From the NCBI GenBank assembly GCA_036936605.1, contig JAUPFV010000001.1, positions 249,424,925-249,488,924 of the forward strand: a stretch of 64,000 nucleotides of DNA, given 5' to 3'. The translations under genes and the position numbers were made by a program. Positions 1 to 8,998 of the stretch are shown in pieces. The notes beneath the pieces were generated by a model. It was given only the letters and a program-made list of their open reading frames with translations, was not told the origin of the DNA and did no database searches. The DNA is from Limnanthes douglasii subsp. nivea. Its lineage: Eukaryota; Streptophyta; Magnoliopsida; Brassicales; Limnanthaceae. How positions within the stretch are numbered: position 1 is the stretch's first letter; every line of letters starts with the position of its first letter.

Positions 1-2
1 TG

Positions 3-1019
3 GCACGTGAATGTTACCTGATAGCCCTGTCCTCCAAGGGGGTTCGGGGGGAGACTTCCGACCGAGCATAGCAATTAAAGGGCCCCCCCGAAATCATCCC
101 TTGTAATGATCCGAGGGAGGCCCCCGGATTTCAGGTCCCAGAAGAAGATTCTGCGACACACGAATTTGCGGGTGGCAAAGTTCTGAAGATTGGAGTCCAC
201 ATCTCTTCAGAATTTAAGGAAAAATTAATTACTTTTTTATCTGATAAACTTGATATGTTTGCTTGGTGTGCACAGGATGTCACTGGAGTGCCGTCGGAAA
301 TCATGTGTCATAAACTCGCGATACGATTAGATGTCCGACCCATAGTCCAAAAAAGAAGACCTGTCTCCCCGGAAAAGGCCTCGGCAATTCTGTTGGAGGT
401 CGAAAGGCTACTGAGCATATGCCATATTCGCGAGTCGCATTATCCCGTATGGGCGTCGAATCCAGTGTTAGTACGAAAGAAAAATGGCAAGTGGAGAATG
501 TGTGTCGACTTCACGGACTTAAACAGGGCTTGTCCTAAGGACCCGTTTCCTGTGCCTCGCATCGGTCAATTAGTAGATTCGACCTCCGGAAATCGACTGT
601 TGTCGTTTATGGACGCTTACTCGGGGTACAACCAAATCCGACTGGCCGCTAACGATGAGGAAATCACTTCTTTTATCACCGGGCAAGGTTTATACAGCTA
701 TAAGGTCATACCATTCGGATTAAAAAATGCGGGGGCAACCTATCAGCGCCTGGTCAATAAAACCTTTGAGGGGCAGATTGGGCGGAACATGGAAGCCTAT
801 ATCGACGATATGTTAGTCAAAAGTGAGAGGGACGAAGACCATTTTGCTGACCTGGCGGAGACATTTCGAAATCTAAGCAGAGTCAATCTTAAACTCAATA
901 CGGAGAAGTGCATTTTCGGGGTAAGGTCAGGTAAATTTCTTGGTTACATAATCAGCGAGAAAGGCATTCAGGCTGATCCCGAGCAGCTAAAGTACAAATT
1001 TCTCTGGCAGGATGACTAA
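3..1019 (+). pseudogene. pol: protease-RT spacer and reverse transcriptase (element 1)
   Basis: Reverse transcriptase of a Ty3/gypsy element, which copies element RNA into cDNA in virus-like particles. Frame 3 is open from 72 after a TAG at 69-71. Visible motifs are the finger motif RMCVDFTDLNRACPKD (about 498-545), FMDAYSGYNQI (about 607-640), FGLKNAGATYQRLV (about 715-756) and the catalytic box AYIDDMLVKS (about 796-825), in which both aspartates are kept. Homology stops after GIQADPEQLK (about 987). The next recognisable residues, SGRMTKWSVEL, are in frame 1 from about 1003 and belong to the RNase H side, so a block of roughly 200 codons (rest of the RT and its connection) has been deleted. 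Element proteins are normally cut from one polyprotein, so no separate start codon is expected. Confidence 0.92.
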
Positions 1020-1672
1020 ATGGTCAGTAGAGCTGGTAGTCTTCGGCATAACATTTGAGCCTCGAACGACGATAAAAGTACAAATTTTAGCCGGTTTCCT
1101 GGTCAAGTTCCATTCGGAGAGAAGGGAACATGAAGTGCACGACTTGGTTGAAGAAGAGGAATAGGTGATACGGACGGATGGCGGGTCGAACACTTCAGGA
1201 AGTGGGGCAGGTGTCCAATTGATTTCCCCGAAAGGGGTATCTATGTTCCAAGCCATTCGTTTTGGCTTTAAGTCTACTAATAATGAAGCTGAGTATGAAG
1301 CTGCTCTAGCAGGCTTGCGTTTGGCTCAGATATGTGGGGCTCGAAGGATTAAATTGATCAGTGACTCACAGTTGGTGATAAATCAAGCCTCGGGAGAGTC
1401 CGAGGCCAGAAAAGATACGCTGATACAGTATTTAAAGCTGATGAAAGATTTGACATCTGAATTTGAGGGAGTCAAGTTCGAGCATGTTCGACGAGAGTTA
1501 AATGCTGTCCCAGATTCTCTTGCCTCCGCTTCGCGGACAGAAGGTTACCTGTGGGTTTTGGTTCAGGAGTGCCCTTCGATCTCGATTGGCGAGGAGCACG
1601 CCATGAACATCTCGGAGGAAAGCAACGTGATTACGCACGATTGGAGAACGGTTATCATTGATTTTTTGGCAA
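1003..1672 (+). pseudogene. pol: RNase H domain (element 1)
   Basis: RNase H removes the RNA strand of the RNA:DNA hybrid during reverse transcription. Frame 1 reads RMTKWSVEL at 1009-1035, then a stop (TAG at 1162-1164), then the domain proper. The acidic centre is visible as TDGGSN (about 1171-1188), NNEAEYEA (about 1279-1302) and SDSQLVINQ (about 1360-1386), so the first three catalytic carboxylates are present. The frame changes near 1672: upstream sequence in frame 1 (IIDFLA) and downstream sequence in frame 3 (PVKTYEARK) are adjacent parts of the same conserved linker, which fits a single-base indel. The 5' edge is the deletion junction with the RT. Confidence 0.88.
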
Positions 1673-1673
1673 T

Positions 1674-2876
1674 GACATTTTGCCGGTCAAAACGTACGAA
1701 GCCAGGAAAGTTAGATTCAAATCTCATGGCTACATTCTGTTGGGAGGATTGCTATATAAAAGATCTCTGAGTTGGCCATTACTGAGGTGTCTGAGTGGAC
1801 CCGAGTCACAAATTATCCTGTCTGAATTGCACGATGGTGAAGGATCTGCCCATTGTGGGTACAAGACATTAATCCGAAGGGTATTCCTAGCTGGCTATTA
1901 TTGGCCCACTATCGCGGCCGACGCAAAAGATCTGGTCAAACGATGTGACACGTGCCAGCGCTACGCTAATGTGATTCACAAACCTGGGGTGTTGATGGAA
2001 AGAATTTCAGAGGCAGTCCCGTTTGACAGATGGGGGATTGATCTAGTTGGGCCTCTACCAATGGCGTCTGGGGGCAGACAGACGATAATTGTGGGCGTCG
2101 ACTATTTTTCTAAGTGGGTGGAGGCTGAGCCGCTGGCAGGAACAAAGGCCAAAGATGTGATCAAGTTTGTCATATCTAACATTTGTTGTCGTTTTGGTGT
2201 ACCATTGCAGATCACCACGGACAATGGACCTCAGTTTGATAACAAGGACTTCCAGAGCTTCTGTGTATCGAGGGGCATACGATAATGTTTTTCAGCACCA
2301 TTTCACCCTCAGGCTAATGGGCAGGTGGAAGTGACTAATCGCACGATCCTCGATGGTTTGAAGAAGAACTTGGAAGGCAAAGCAGGGAAATGGCCCGACT
2401 ATCTACAGGAAGTGTTGTGGGCGTACTGAACGACTCCCCGAACGGCCACTGCAGTGTCCCCATTTTCTTTAGTCTATGGGATGGATGTCGTTGTCCCTCC
2501 GGAGATTCTTTTCCCCTCACATCGTATAGCAACATATGTCTCTGACACAAATGACCAGAGTAGAGCGTTGGCTTTAGACTTGGTTGAAGAAAAGATACAG
2601 CAAGCACAGTTGACATCCCTCCATTATCAAACTCTAATGAGGAGTCGATACGCGTCCAAGGTAAAGCACAGAGATTTTAAGGTGCGAGACAAGGTCTTAT
2701 GCAAAGTTTTCTTGCACACTAAAGACAAGAGTTTGGGGAAGTTGGGACCTAATTGGGAAGGCCCCTATGAGGTCACCGAAAAGATAAAACCAGGCACATA
2801 TCGGTTAAAAGATAAGGAAGGGCGATACCTCCGTCTACCTTGGAATATTGAGCATTTAAAATTGTATCTTGATTAA
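1674..2876 (+). pseudogene. pol: integrase (element 1)
   Basis: Integrase joins the cDNA to host DNA. In frame 3 the linker (EARKVRFKSHGY) is followed by an intact HHCC zinc finger: ELHDGEGSAHCG gives both histidines and KRCDTCQR both cysteines (about 1826-1968). The catalytic core has WGIDLVGPLP (about 2032-2061) and TTDNGPQFDN (about 2215-2244), so both aspartates are present; the glutamate region follows in ANGQVEVTNRT. Two in-frame stops break it: TAA at 2283-2285 and TGA at 2427-2429, the latter at a position where family members usually have arginine, consistent with a CpG transition. The C-terminal part (2454-2876) holds the WEGPYEVTEKIKPGTYRL segment typical of plant gypsy integrases. 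No chromodomain was recognised. The pol reading ends at 2876. Confidence 0.92.
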
Positions 2877-3032
2877 AAGAGCTAGCTGAAATTGTATTTC
2901 TTTTTCCCTTCTCTGTATCCCCCGTAACAAACTTTGGTGAGGGCACACTCTTTCCTACCCTGTTAGGCACAGGAAGGTTTTAATGAGGTGTTTCGATGAG
3001 CCCCTTCAATACAAAGAGTTCTTTGTCTTAAT

Positions 3033-3490
3033 TATTTTTTGGGTCACAGTAACATGTGCCTCGAATTGTTGTCCCTTCGAACTATTTTTTGGGTCACAGT
3101 AATATGTGCTTCGAATTGTTGTCCCTTCGAACTATTTTTTGGGTCACAGTAACATGTGCCTCAAATTGTTGTCCCTCCAAACTATTTTTTGGGTCACAGT
3201 AATAAGTGCCTCGAATTTTGGGACCTTCGAACTATTCTTTGGGCCATAGTAATATGTGCCTCGAATGTTGGGACCTTCGAACTATTCTTTGGGTCACACT
3301 AATGTGTGCCTCGAGTTTTATTTTTATTTTATTAATATTTGTGTCACACTAAGGTGTGCTTCGAATCTTATATGACTTTATTAATATTTGGGTCACACTA
3401 AGGTGTGCTTCGAATCTTATATGACTTTATTAATATTTGGGTCACACTAATGTGTGCCTCGAATCCAATGTCACTTTATCATTATTTGAT
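3033..3490 (+). repeat. Tandem array downstream of pol (element 1)
   Basis: About ten units in two sub-families. The first has a period of about 51 bp, with a core of TTTTTTGGGTCACAGTAA followed by TGTGCCTCGAATTG and CCTTCGAACTA. The second has a period of about 57 bp, with GGGTCACACTAA, GTGTGC and TTCGAATC. Both keep GGGTCACA, GTGC and TCGAA, so they derive from one ancestral unit. It lies between the pol stop and the 3' end of the antisense gene, where Retand-type elements are known to carry an amplified tandem repeat. Confidence 0.9.
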
Positions 3491-3748
3491 CACAATAATG
3501 CGACTCAAGATATCATCTCCTCAAATTTTCAAGTAGATCATAATCATAGTTTGAAGGACTTGCCTCTTCGGATTTTTGTCGAAAATATAACATATGAAAA
3601 CTTATGCATAGAAATAATAATTGTTCACTGATCTTACAAAAATCGACCTGTCTCATAAAATTAGCACAGTACAACATGTTCCAGTCATATTACAAAAAGA
3701 GGCCCTATTGGGCCATACACAAAATATTAACTCCTTCAGCATCTTCCC
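3491..3748. other. Spacer between tandem array and antisense gene
   Basis: No coding sequence recognised. AT-rich DNA that would be the 3' flank of the antisense gene and the 3' untranslated part of the sense transcript. Short plus-strand open frames here show no conserved motif. Confidence 0.5.
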
Positions 3749-5241
3749 TTAGTCTGAATTTTTCGAAGAGTCACTCCCCTCAGCCTCTGAATCTTCACTC
3801 TCACTTACAATTATATGGGGAGGGCGAAGTTCCGAGGGGACAAGCTTCCAAAAGGCCCCCAAGTTATATTCAGGATGCTCAACATGGATTTGGGTAAGCA
3901 AACCAGCTCGAGTAGTGGCATCCCGGGCTTGCAGCTTACTTGTGCATGTTGCTGCATAAGCATCCACACCTTTGTCCTTCTCTTCCTCGACTTGTCCGGG
4001 AAAATTTTCGACCCGTCTCCGGAGCTGATCTCGGTCTGCTGTCACCTTTCGAAGGGCCTCGGTACATTGTGTGAATCCATCACAAGCCAAGCGATGTCCC
4101 TTTTTATACTCAACTATCATTAGCTCTTGAGTATCAGTCTTCTTCTTATACAAGTCCCTCTCATCTTGACAGCACCTCTCCAGCATTGTCACATAATTCT
4201 CGAAGGCAGAGAGACGCTCGTAGAAGCCATTAGCTTGGCCCTCAATCACCGCATGTTGCTTCTTGGCCTCCTCAAGCTGAGAGGCAGCCAGCAACGATTT
4301 GAACTTGTAGTGATTCTTGCGTTTCTCAAGGTGACGCATCTTCCTTCCTCTATTCACTGAGGTGTGCAGCAATTTCCGAAGGGATAGTGAGAACTCATCA
4401 TCCAAAGGAACTTCGAAAGAGCTCGAAGGAGACCCTAATGCTGCAGAGTCAAATTCAGAAAACCCGCCTCCAAGAGTCTTTGGGTCAATGAGCTGAGGAG
4501 GATTGCTCCGAGGAATAGGGAGAGGAGCTAATCTTGGACTGTTTTCGAGGGGGGCTGGATGAGAAGCCTCAGTAAGGGGCGAATGTGGGGATTGATGAGA
4601 ATTTTCCCTGGGAGAATGGCCACCTTTGTTCTCAGGTTCACTTGCGCTTTCATGGACCTCTTCCTCAAGACCGGCCTCCTGGTTGTTTTCAGGCGTCTCA
4701 CCTCCCTCGGATTGTTCTTCGATGGGTTCGAGGAGGATACCCTTACCCTTCCTGTCTCTTTTCCTGGCATCCTTTCTCGAAGGAAGGATGGGAGCAGGGG
4801 GAGGAGGAACGGAGTCCAATGACCCAGTATTGTTCGGTGGAGGGGGAAGAGAATTCGACGCCCCAACATCGTTCAAGGAGGGGGGCTTTTGAGTGGTGAC
4901 CGGCCCTCTGGGGTTTAGCTGATGAGTTGATAACACTTCATCTTCTGGAGGATCATCAAGATGGCTCTGCGAACGGGAGCGCTTGGGCAGGTATACCACT
5001 ACGTCTTTTTGACTGCACCGCTCCATCACTTCTCGCTCCGAGGGAGGAGTCATCAATCCTCTCATACTAATGCGATCGAGGGGATTGAGCTTCCATAATC
5101 GACTCCTGGCAAGATTGTTGTCTGTAAAGCAGAGACGAAATCGGTTGTCCCACTGTTCCTTTGCCCACAAGCGAAGGTTGGTAAACACAGTTGTAGCACC
5201 CTCAACATAATCAGAATAGGGCTTGGATATCCCAGTCATAG
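3749..5241 (-). CDS. Antisense gene, 3' exon, uninterrupted (element 1)
   Basis: Reads against pol. About 490 codons without a stop, striking beside the broken pol. From the N-terminus: a conserved block (FTNLRLWAKEQWDNRF and following, about 5200-5060); a long disordered region rich in Pro, Ser, Glu and Lys (about 4980-4450) with basic patches such as RKDARKRDRKGKG; a helical, probably coiled-coil stretch rich in Glu, Lys and Gln (about 4400-3950); and a conserved C-terminal motif, HPEYNLGAFWKLVP (about 3880-3838), before an acidic Ser/Asp tail. The upstream exon holds a domain resembling Pfam PF04195, annotated as a putative gypsy type transposon family in plants. The function of antisense products in Tat-lineage elements is not established. 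The coiled coil and basic patches would suit a gag-like or nucleic-acid-binding protein, but this is inference. The exon start is set by a consensus acceptor at 5242. Confidence 0.75.
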
Positions 5242-5532
5242 CTGCAACAAGTAGCCAACATCAAGACCAATCACAATTAAAAATTCGAAGAGGCATGCAA
5301 ATTCGAAGAGGCATAATAATTCGAAGAGGTATGCAAATTCGAAGAGGCATGCAAATTCGAAGGGGCATAATAATTCGAAGGAGCATAAATATTCGAAGAG
5401 GCATAAAGATTTGAGGAAACATAAATATTCAAAGAGGCATAAAGATTTGAGGAAACATAAATATTCGAGGAAGCATAATGATTCGAGGGAATATAAAATT
5501 CGAGGAGGCACAAAAGTTGAGGGGGTACTTAC
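5242..5532 (-). other. Predicted intron of the antisense gene (element 1)
   Basis: On the minus strand a perfect donor GTAAGT begins at 5532 and a TTGTTGCAG acceptor ends at 5242, giving 291 bp. Splicing would join an open reading upstream (ending LMWTNK) in frame to the long downstream exon. Unspliced reading would run through a tandem repeat with no homology to the gene family. Not verified by transcript data. Confidence 0.65.
5278..5518 (-). repeat. Short-period tandem array inside the antisense-gene intron
   Basis: About fourteen copies of a 16-18 bp unit, on the plus strand ATTCGAAGAGGCATAA with variants (AAATTCGAAGAGGCATGC, AAAGATTTGAGGAAACAT). Open frames across it on both strands are low-complexity artefacts of the repeat (recurring IRRGMQ or SSNLYA peptides). 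It lies entirely within the predicted intron. Confidence 0.9.
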
Positions 5533-6856
5533 ATTTATTAGTCCACATAAGAGAAAGCTTGTGAGGATTTGAAGGAGTAGCCTCTGACCCGGTCTCCCAG
5601 CAACTAGAGAAAAAGAGAAACTGCTGCCTCCATTTCTTATCAGCCTATAGTAGATCTTTCAAGACTTTTTGTCCTCGATTGAAAGTCAGTGAATAAAAGG
5701 GAAATTAAGGATTTCTGGCCAAACCAGCAAGGCCAATGAGTTGCTCTAACTAAAACTCGTGCCCTGAGAGCCTCGAGGCCATGATGCAGGCCATTAAAGT
5801 AAATCACATGTTAGGACCAACCTGCGAAGGGCAAAGGTCTATCTTCGATAAGTATTCGATGAAGAAGGGGTCTAACGGATACCTTAACCCCCAGTTCATG
5901 ATTTCTGTGTATACCACCAACTCATTATCCCTCACTGATAAGGGTGTCTCTCCTTCTGAGGGGAATCTGATGGTAACGTAAGAGGGGATGTACCATCGGG
6001 TCCTTAGCATCGTCTCTTCCTCTTTCGAAAAATAATTGTATCTGATATTGGCAAGGGCCACCATATGTTTATTTTCGATGCCCTGAATGTTGTGACCGGC
6101 AATACTGTCCAGCTCCAAGGGCAGCACGATATCCCCTTTTTATTTTGGAGCGATCCGACGGGCTTGCTCGTCGGATATTATTTGCAATGAAGAGGTTGCA
6201 ATATTCGCAGAACCTAATGAGGGAATTGTAGGCACCTTTGGTTCGAGGGGCTTTGCGGCAGGTTTCTTCCCTTTGGCATCTCGACTTTCATCTCGCCTAT
6301 TGAGCATGTCCTCCTCGGTAATCAGCGTGTTCGAGGGGGAAAATTGAGTTCCATGAACGGTCATGGATGGAGTGGAAGGAAGACTTGACCCGTCTACTTC
6401 ATTTCTTCGGGGAGGACTGGTAGAAGTCCGTTGAGGGCTTGTGGATGTTCTTGTAGAATTTCGTGGAGGACTGGTAGAAGTTCGAGGAGGTCTGGTCGAC
6501 GTCCGAAGAGGGCTCGTAGATCTTTGAGGGAGGTTCTCAAGAGCTGTTGGTGAAGTAGGTTCCCGAATAATTAAGGGCGCCTCCCTGGCACGTTTTCGCT
6601 CATGAGAGCCTTTCCTATCTTTATGGGACTTCTTTCTCTTCCCGGACGAGTGTTTGTGTTGCCTGTCCTTACCCATCTCTCCGAGGGGGGCCGACTCACT
6701 GTGCAAGCTTTGTCGAGCGATTTCGTGGGGGATAATTGCGGTCAAATCTGCCGAGGGAGGCCAAGCACCAAAGAAGGTAGTAGTTGATGGTGGGGGATAA
6801 GGCCTCACGTCTTCACCAGCAGCAATCCTCTCTTCGAACCTCTTACTGATCAACAA
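5533..6856 (-). pseudogene. Antisense gene, 5' exon with conserved PF04195-like domain (element 1)
   Basis: The same frame runs from 6856 to 5804, broken once by TAA near 6139; further stops follow below 5804. The N-terminal part is disordered, Ser/Pro/Arg-rich, with an internal coding repeat (TSTSPPRR-like units, about 6540-6400). The central part has VVYTEIMNWGLRYPLDPFF and LCPSQVGPNM (about 5925-5804), matching the hallmark G-L-R-(F/Y)-P-L ... P-S-Q-(L/V) ... P-N of the plant family Pfam calls a putative gypsy type transposon (PF04195). Near the donor it encodes KKWRQQFLFFSS (about 5640-5600). No good ATG lies at the upstream end: position 6856 is a TTG in an open frame that extends to about 6905, so the true start may be in a further upstream exon or has been lost. 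Confidence 0.7.
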
Positions 6857-6947
6857 CCACTCAGGAATCCGACGGGGCTTATTCGCCAGCTTTATCTCTC
6901 TAGAAATAATTGAACATAAGTTGAGTTAATGAGGAGAGAAGGTTGGT

Positions 6948-6956
6948 ATTTATAGG
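6948..6956 (-). promoter_or_regulatory. TATA box candidate for the antisense gene (element 1)
   Basis: Minus-strand CCTATAAATACC, about 90 bp upstream of the first long antisense open frame and pointing toward it. It lies far from the LTR, so it would be an internal promoter. Prediction from sequence only. Confidence 0.45.
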
Positions 6957-6959
6957 TGA

Positions 6960-7290
6960 AGTTGGGATTTCCTGACAAATCAGGCCTGGAGACTTTTTTG
7001 TGGTGTTTTCCTATAGACATTATGGTCCATATAGGTGCCAATTGTTCTGATACCAGCCGTAGGGGAAGATGAAGAGTTTTGTGTCAGAAAATGTCAGGGG
7101 AAGAGGAAGAGTTTTTTGTCAGAAAATGTCAGGAGAATTGGTAACGTTTTCCACAAAATTATGCTGACCCATTTGTTTGTTAAATGACATCATAGTCAAG
7201 ATCAATCCTGGCACCCCTTTTAGCCTCAGTATGAAGTCATTCGGGGGCTGATCTGGCTAAAAGGGTGCAAGGATTGGGGGGCTACTCGGT
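6960..7290. other. Non-coding DNA between antisense promoter and 3' repeats (element 1)
   Basis: No gene seen. Contains a local direct duplication (GTTTTTTGTCAGAAAATGTCAGG type, about 7070-7135) and two G-rich tracts resembling the polypurine tract (about 7229-7240 and 7271-7285). Confidence 0.5.
7271..7285 (+). other. Secondary polypurine-tract-like sequence
   Basis: GGATTGGGGGGCTAC matches the true tract next to the LTR (GGACTGGGGGGCTAC) at all but one base, about 278 bp upstream of it. It looks like a duplicated or decoy plus-strand primer site. Confidence 0.55.
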
Positions 7291-7294
7291 TAAC

Positions 7295-7450
7295 AGGAGA
7301 AATTCGAAGAGCGATTTCTCGAGGAGTCGGTTTGTGGCTTCAATGGTTCGAGAAGCTTTTGTGGAAATTCGAAGAATAACTCTTCAAGGAGCGATTTATG
7401 GCATCGATGCCTCGAGGGGCATTGTGGAAATTCGGAGAGGAAATATTCGA
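7295..7450 (+). repeat. Two-unit tandem repeat between the two polypurine-like tracts
   Basis: Unit of about 72 bp: GAAATTCGAAGA, then GAGCGATTT, then a TCGAG-containing segment, then TTGTGGAAATTCG. Two full copies plus a partial third. It shares the ATTCGAAGA core with the intronic array of the antisense gene. Confidence 0.75.
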
Positions 7451-7521
7451 AGCAGAAAGGGTTTTTGCCTATCAAGAGTAACTATCAGAGGGTACGTGAA
7501 GTGAGCAATTGGAGAATTATT

Positions 7522-7553
7522 CAGTCCCAGTAAAATGATTTTTACTAGGACTG
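7522..7553 (+). other. Hairpin next to the polypurine tract
   Basis: Inverted repeat with 14-nt arms (CAGTCCCAGTAAAA and TTTTACTAGGACTG, one mismatch) around a TGAT loop. The second arm runs into the polypurine tract. Confidence 0.75.
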
Positions 7554-7562
7554 GGGGGCTAC
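7547..7562 (+). other. Polypurine tract (element 1)
   Basis: AGGACTGGGGGGCTAC directly precedes the LTR start. In LTR retrotransposons this tract resists RNase H and primes plus-strand DNA. Confidence 0.85.
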
Positions 7563-7948
7563 TGATAAGGAAGAATAAAAGACAAGGAGAAAAGTGTAAA
7601 GAAGAAACTTGACATGATAAAATAGCAAAGGAAAAGTGTGATAGGAGGAAAACGCATAGAGAAAACTGTGTAAGGGCTTAATTGTACAAACTATATAAAG
7701 AGATAGCCAAAATAGGAAGAAAGTAAAATGTAGGGACCAAAAGATGTAATTAGTCAAAGTAAGAGCGTGTGGGGTCCGCAATTGTACTATAAAAGGACCA
7801 CACACGCTTCACAAATCCCGAGATGAATATTATGAGACTTTCTTTCTCTACTTAACCTAATAATATGTATTTTCTCTCTCTAAAACTGACACTAAGATAT
7901 TTCTGTATCGCAAAATCGTCTCTCAGTAATCCTCGTATCACATTATCA
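7563..7948 (+). repeat. 3' LTR of element 1
   Basis: 386 bp bounded by a 6-bp terminal inverted repeat, TGATAA ... TTATCA. Two TATA-like boxes lie inside, at 7692-7699 (TATATAAA) and 7788-7794 (TATAAAA), each just after an AATTGTAC-type sequence, which suggests an internal promoter duplication. The 5' LTR is outside the window, so LTR divergence cannot be measured. Confidence 0.85.
7788..7794 (+). promoter_or_regulatory. TATA box in the 3' LTR
   Basis: TATAAAAGG about 226 bp into the LTR, a normal position for the U3 promoter. A second TATATAAA box lies 96 bp upstream. In a 3' LTR such a promoter would read out into flanking DNA. Confidence 0.6.
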
Positions 7949-8725
7949 CCCCTGGACTATCTTAAAACTCTTTAGGCTTCATCTTCATTTTTACATACTT
8001 TATGGGTTTCTTCATCAAACTTGAGAAGTCCGGGAGTTTGAACTCAAATGCATCAATAAGGTTTTGGAGTATGAAGGTGTTATTCATAGGTTCCAGAGGA
8101 AGGATGAGTAAAATAAAATTACGATATTCAAAGTACAAGACAAGAATGTATGAGTTAGTGGGGATACCTCTAAATTAAGGGTTATTTTTCCAAGTACAAC
8201 CTTCAAGCAAATAATTGTTTATTGCAGCAACAATAGACTTTCCAGTGTTGACATACAGAGATACGACCATTAGAAGAGCACAAGCACCAGGAAAAAATGA
8301 ATTGGCAATTGCCTTTGAGTTCTTTGGACCCCATGGACCCATGTGAGACTCAGCTCGCCACCGATTGAGTATGAGCCTCTGTCTCATTATCTTTCTTTGA
8401 CCTTTTCTCCTTAGATCCTTATGACGAGTTGACTGACACTTGTACTTAAACTTTTTTAGATTTTTCATCTCGATTGGATGCTTTGAAACTAATCTTTACC
8501 AATATAGTATCTTTCGCATCCTCATCAAGTTTGACCTTCTTCTAAGGCGAACCAGAACTTTAATATTTGATCGACACTTGATGGGGTTTTGGAGTCAGGT
8601 TGGTAAGTCAAAAGACCTACTCATGGAAACCTTTAGCTTGTATGCGTCAACTATTACAACCTTATTGTTTCTCTTGGGTTCAAACACTTCTCCATATCCT
8701 TATTTTATGAGCTAACAAAATTTTA
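7949..8725. other. Unassigned DNA after element 1
   Basis: Flank of the retrotransposon. A minus-strand open frame at 8175-8468 (97 residues, with GPWGPKNSKAIANSF) is longer than its surroundings, but I do not recognise a family. Continuing upstream on the minus strand the sequence is interrupted by stops, so it is at most a decayed gene piece. Confidence 0.4.
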
Positions 8726-8727
8726 TA

Positions 8728-8996
8728 CTTTCTCCGTTCCTTAATATAAGTCGTTCTAAGAAAATAAACTAATTCAATATTAGGTGTCGTCCCGCACTTA
8801 CCAATGTAACATCAAATGATATTTAATTTGATAGCCAATGAAATGTAATTTATTTCTTATCAAACTGCAGCTTTTATTATAATTGACCAATTAAATTTAT
8901 TTATGCTTCAATTTTTATAGAAAAGAGAACTCATAATGAGTTTCCTTAATATCCGTGCTCCCTCCTTAAACGTCCATTAATATGGAATAGAGGGAG
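8728..8996. mobile_element. Stowaway-like MITE
   Basis: 269 bp flanked by TA on both sides. The right terminus on the minus strand begins CTCCCTCTATTCC and the left one CTTTCTCCGTTCC, both matching the Stowaway consensus CTCCCTCCGTTCC. Imperfect terminal inverted repeats extend about 30 bp. No coding capacity. Stowaway MITEs are mobilised by Tc1/mariner transposases. Confidence 0.85.
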
Positions 8997-8998
8997 TA

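Larger units (their letters stand above)
1..7948 (+). mobile_element. Ty3/gypsy retrotransposon, Tat/Retand-like lineage (element 1, 5' part outside window)
   Basis: The order RT, RNase H, integrase, tandem array, antisense ORF, polypurine tract and LTR is that of the plant Tat lineage (Retand, Grande and Tat-type elements carry a reverse-oriented ORF between pol and the 3' LTR). The window opens in the protease-RT spacer, so gag, protease and the 5' LTR lie upstream. The 3' LTR is at 7563-7948. pol is broken by stops, one frameshift and an internal deletion, so this copy cannot be autonomous. The flanking target duplication cannot be checked because the left end is missing. Lineage assignment rests on motif recognition and architecture. 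Confidence 0.9.

Noticed and set aside
255..2876. Endogenous pararetrovirus as source of the RT
   Set aside because: The RT is followed by RNase H, an HHCC/DD integrase and an LTR, which is the Ty3/gypsy order; no movement or coat protein motifs are present.
3033..3490. CRISPR-like appearance of regular repeats with variable parts
   Set aside because: Units are contiguous tandem repeats with diverged sequence rather than identical repeats with unique spacers, in a plant retrotransposon.
5223..5513. Open frames on both strands with repeated IRRGMQ or SSNLYA peptides
   Set aside because: They are translations of the short tandem repeat within the predicted intron; period and lack of conserved residues show no coding role.
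8175..8468. Possible lectin-like (GPWGPKNSKAI) or P450-like C-terminal protein on the minus strand
   Set aside because: Neither family's defining residues could be placed, and the reading breaks on both sides.
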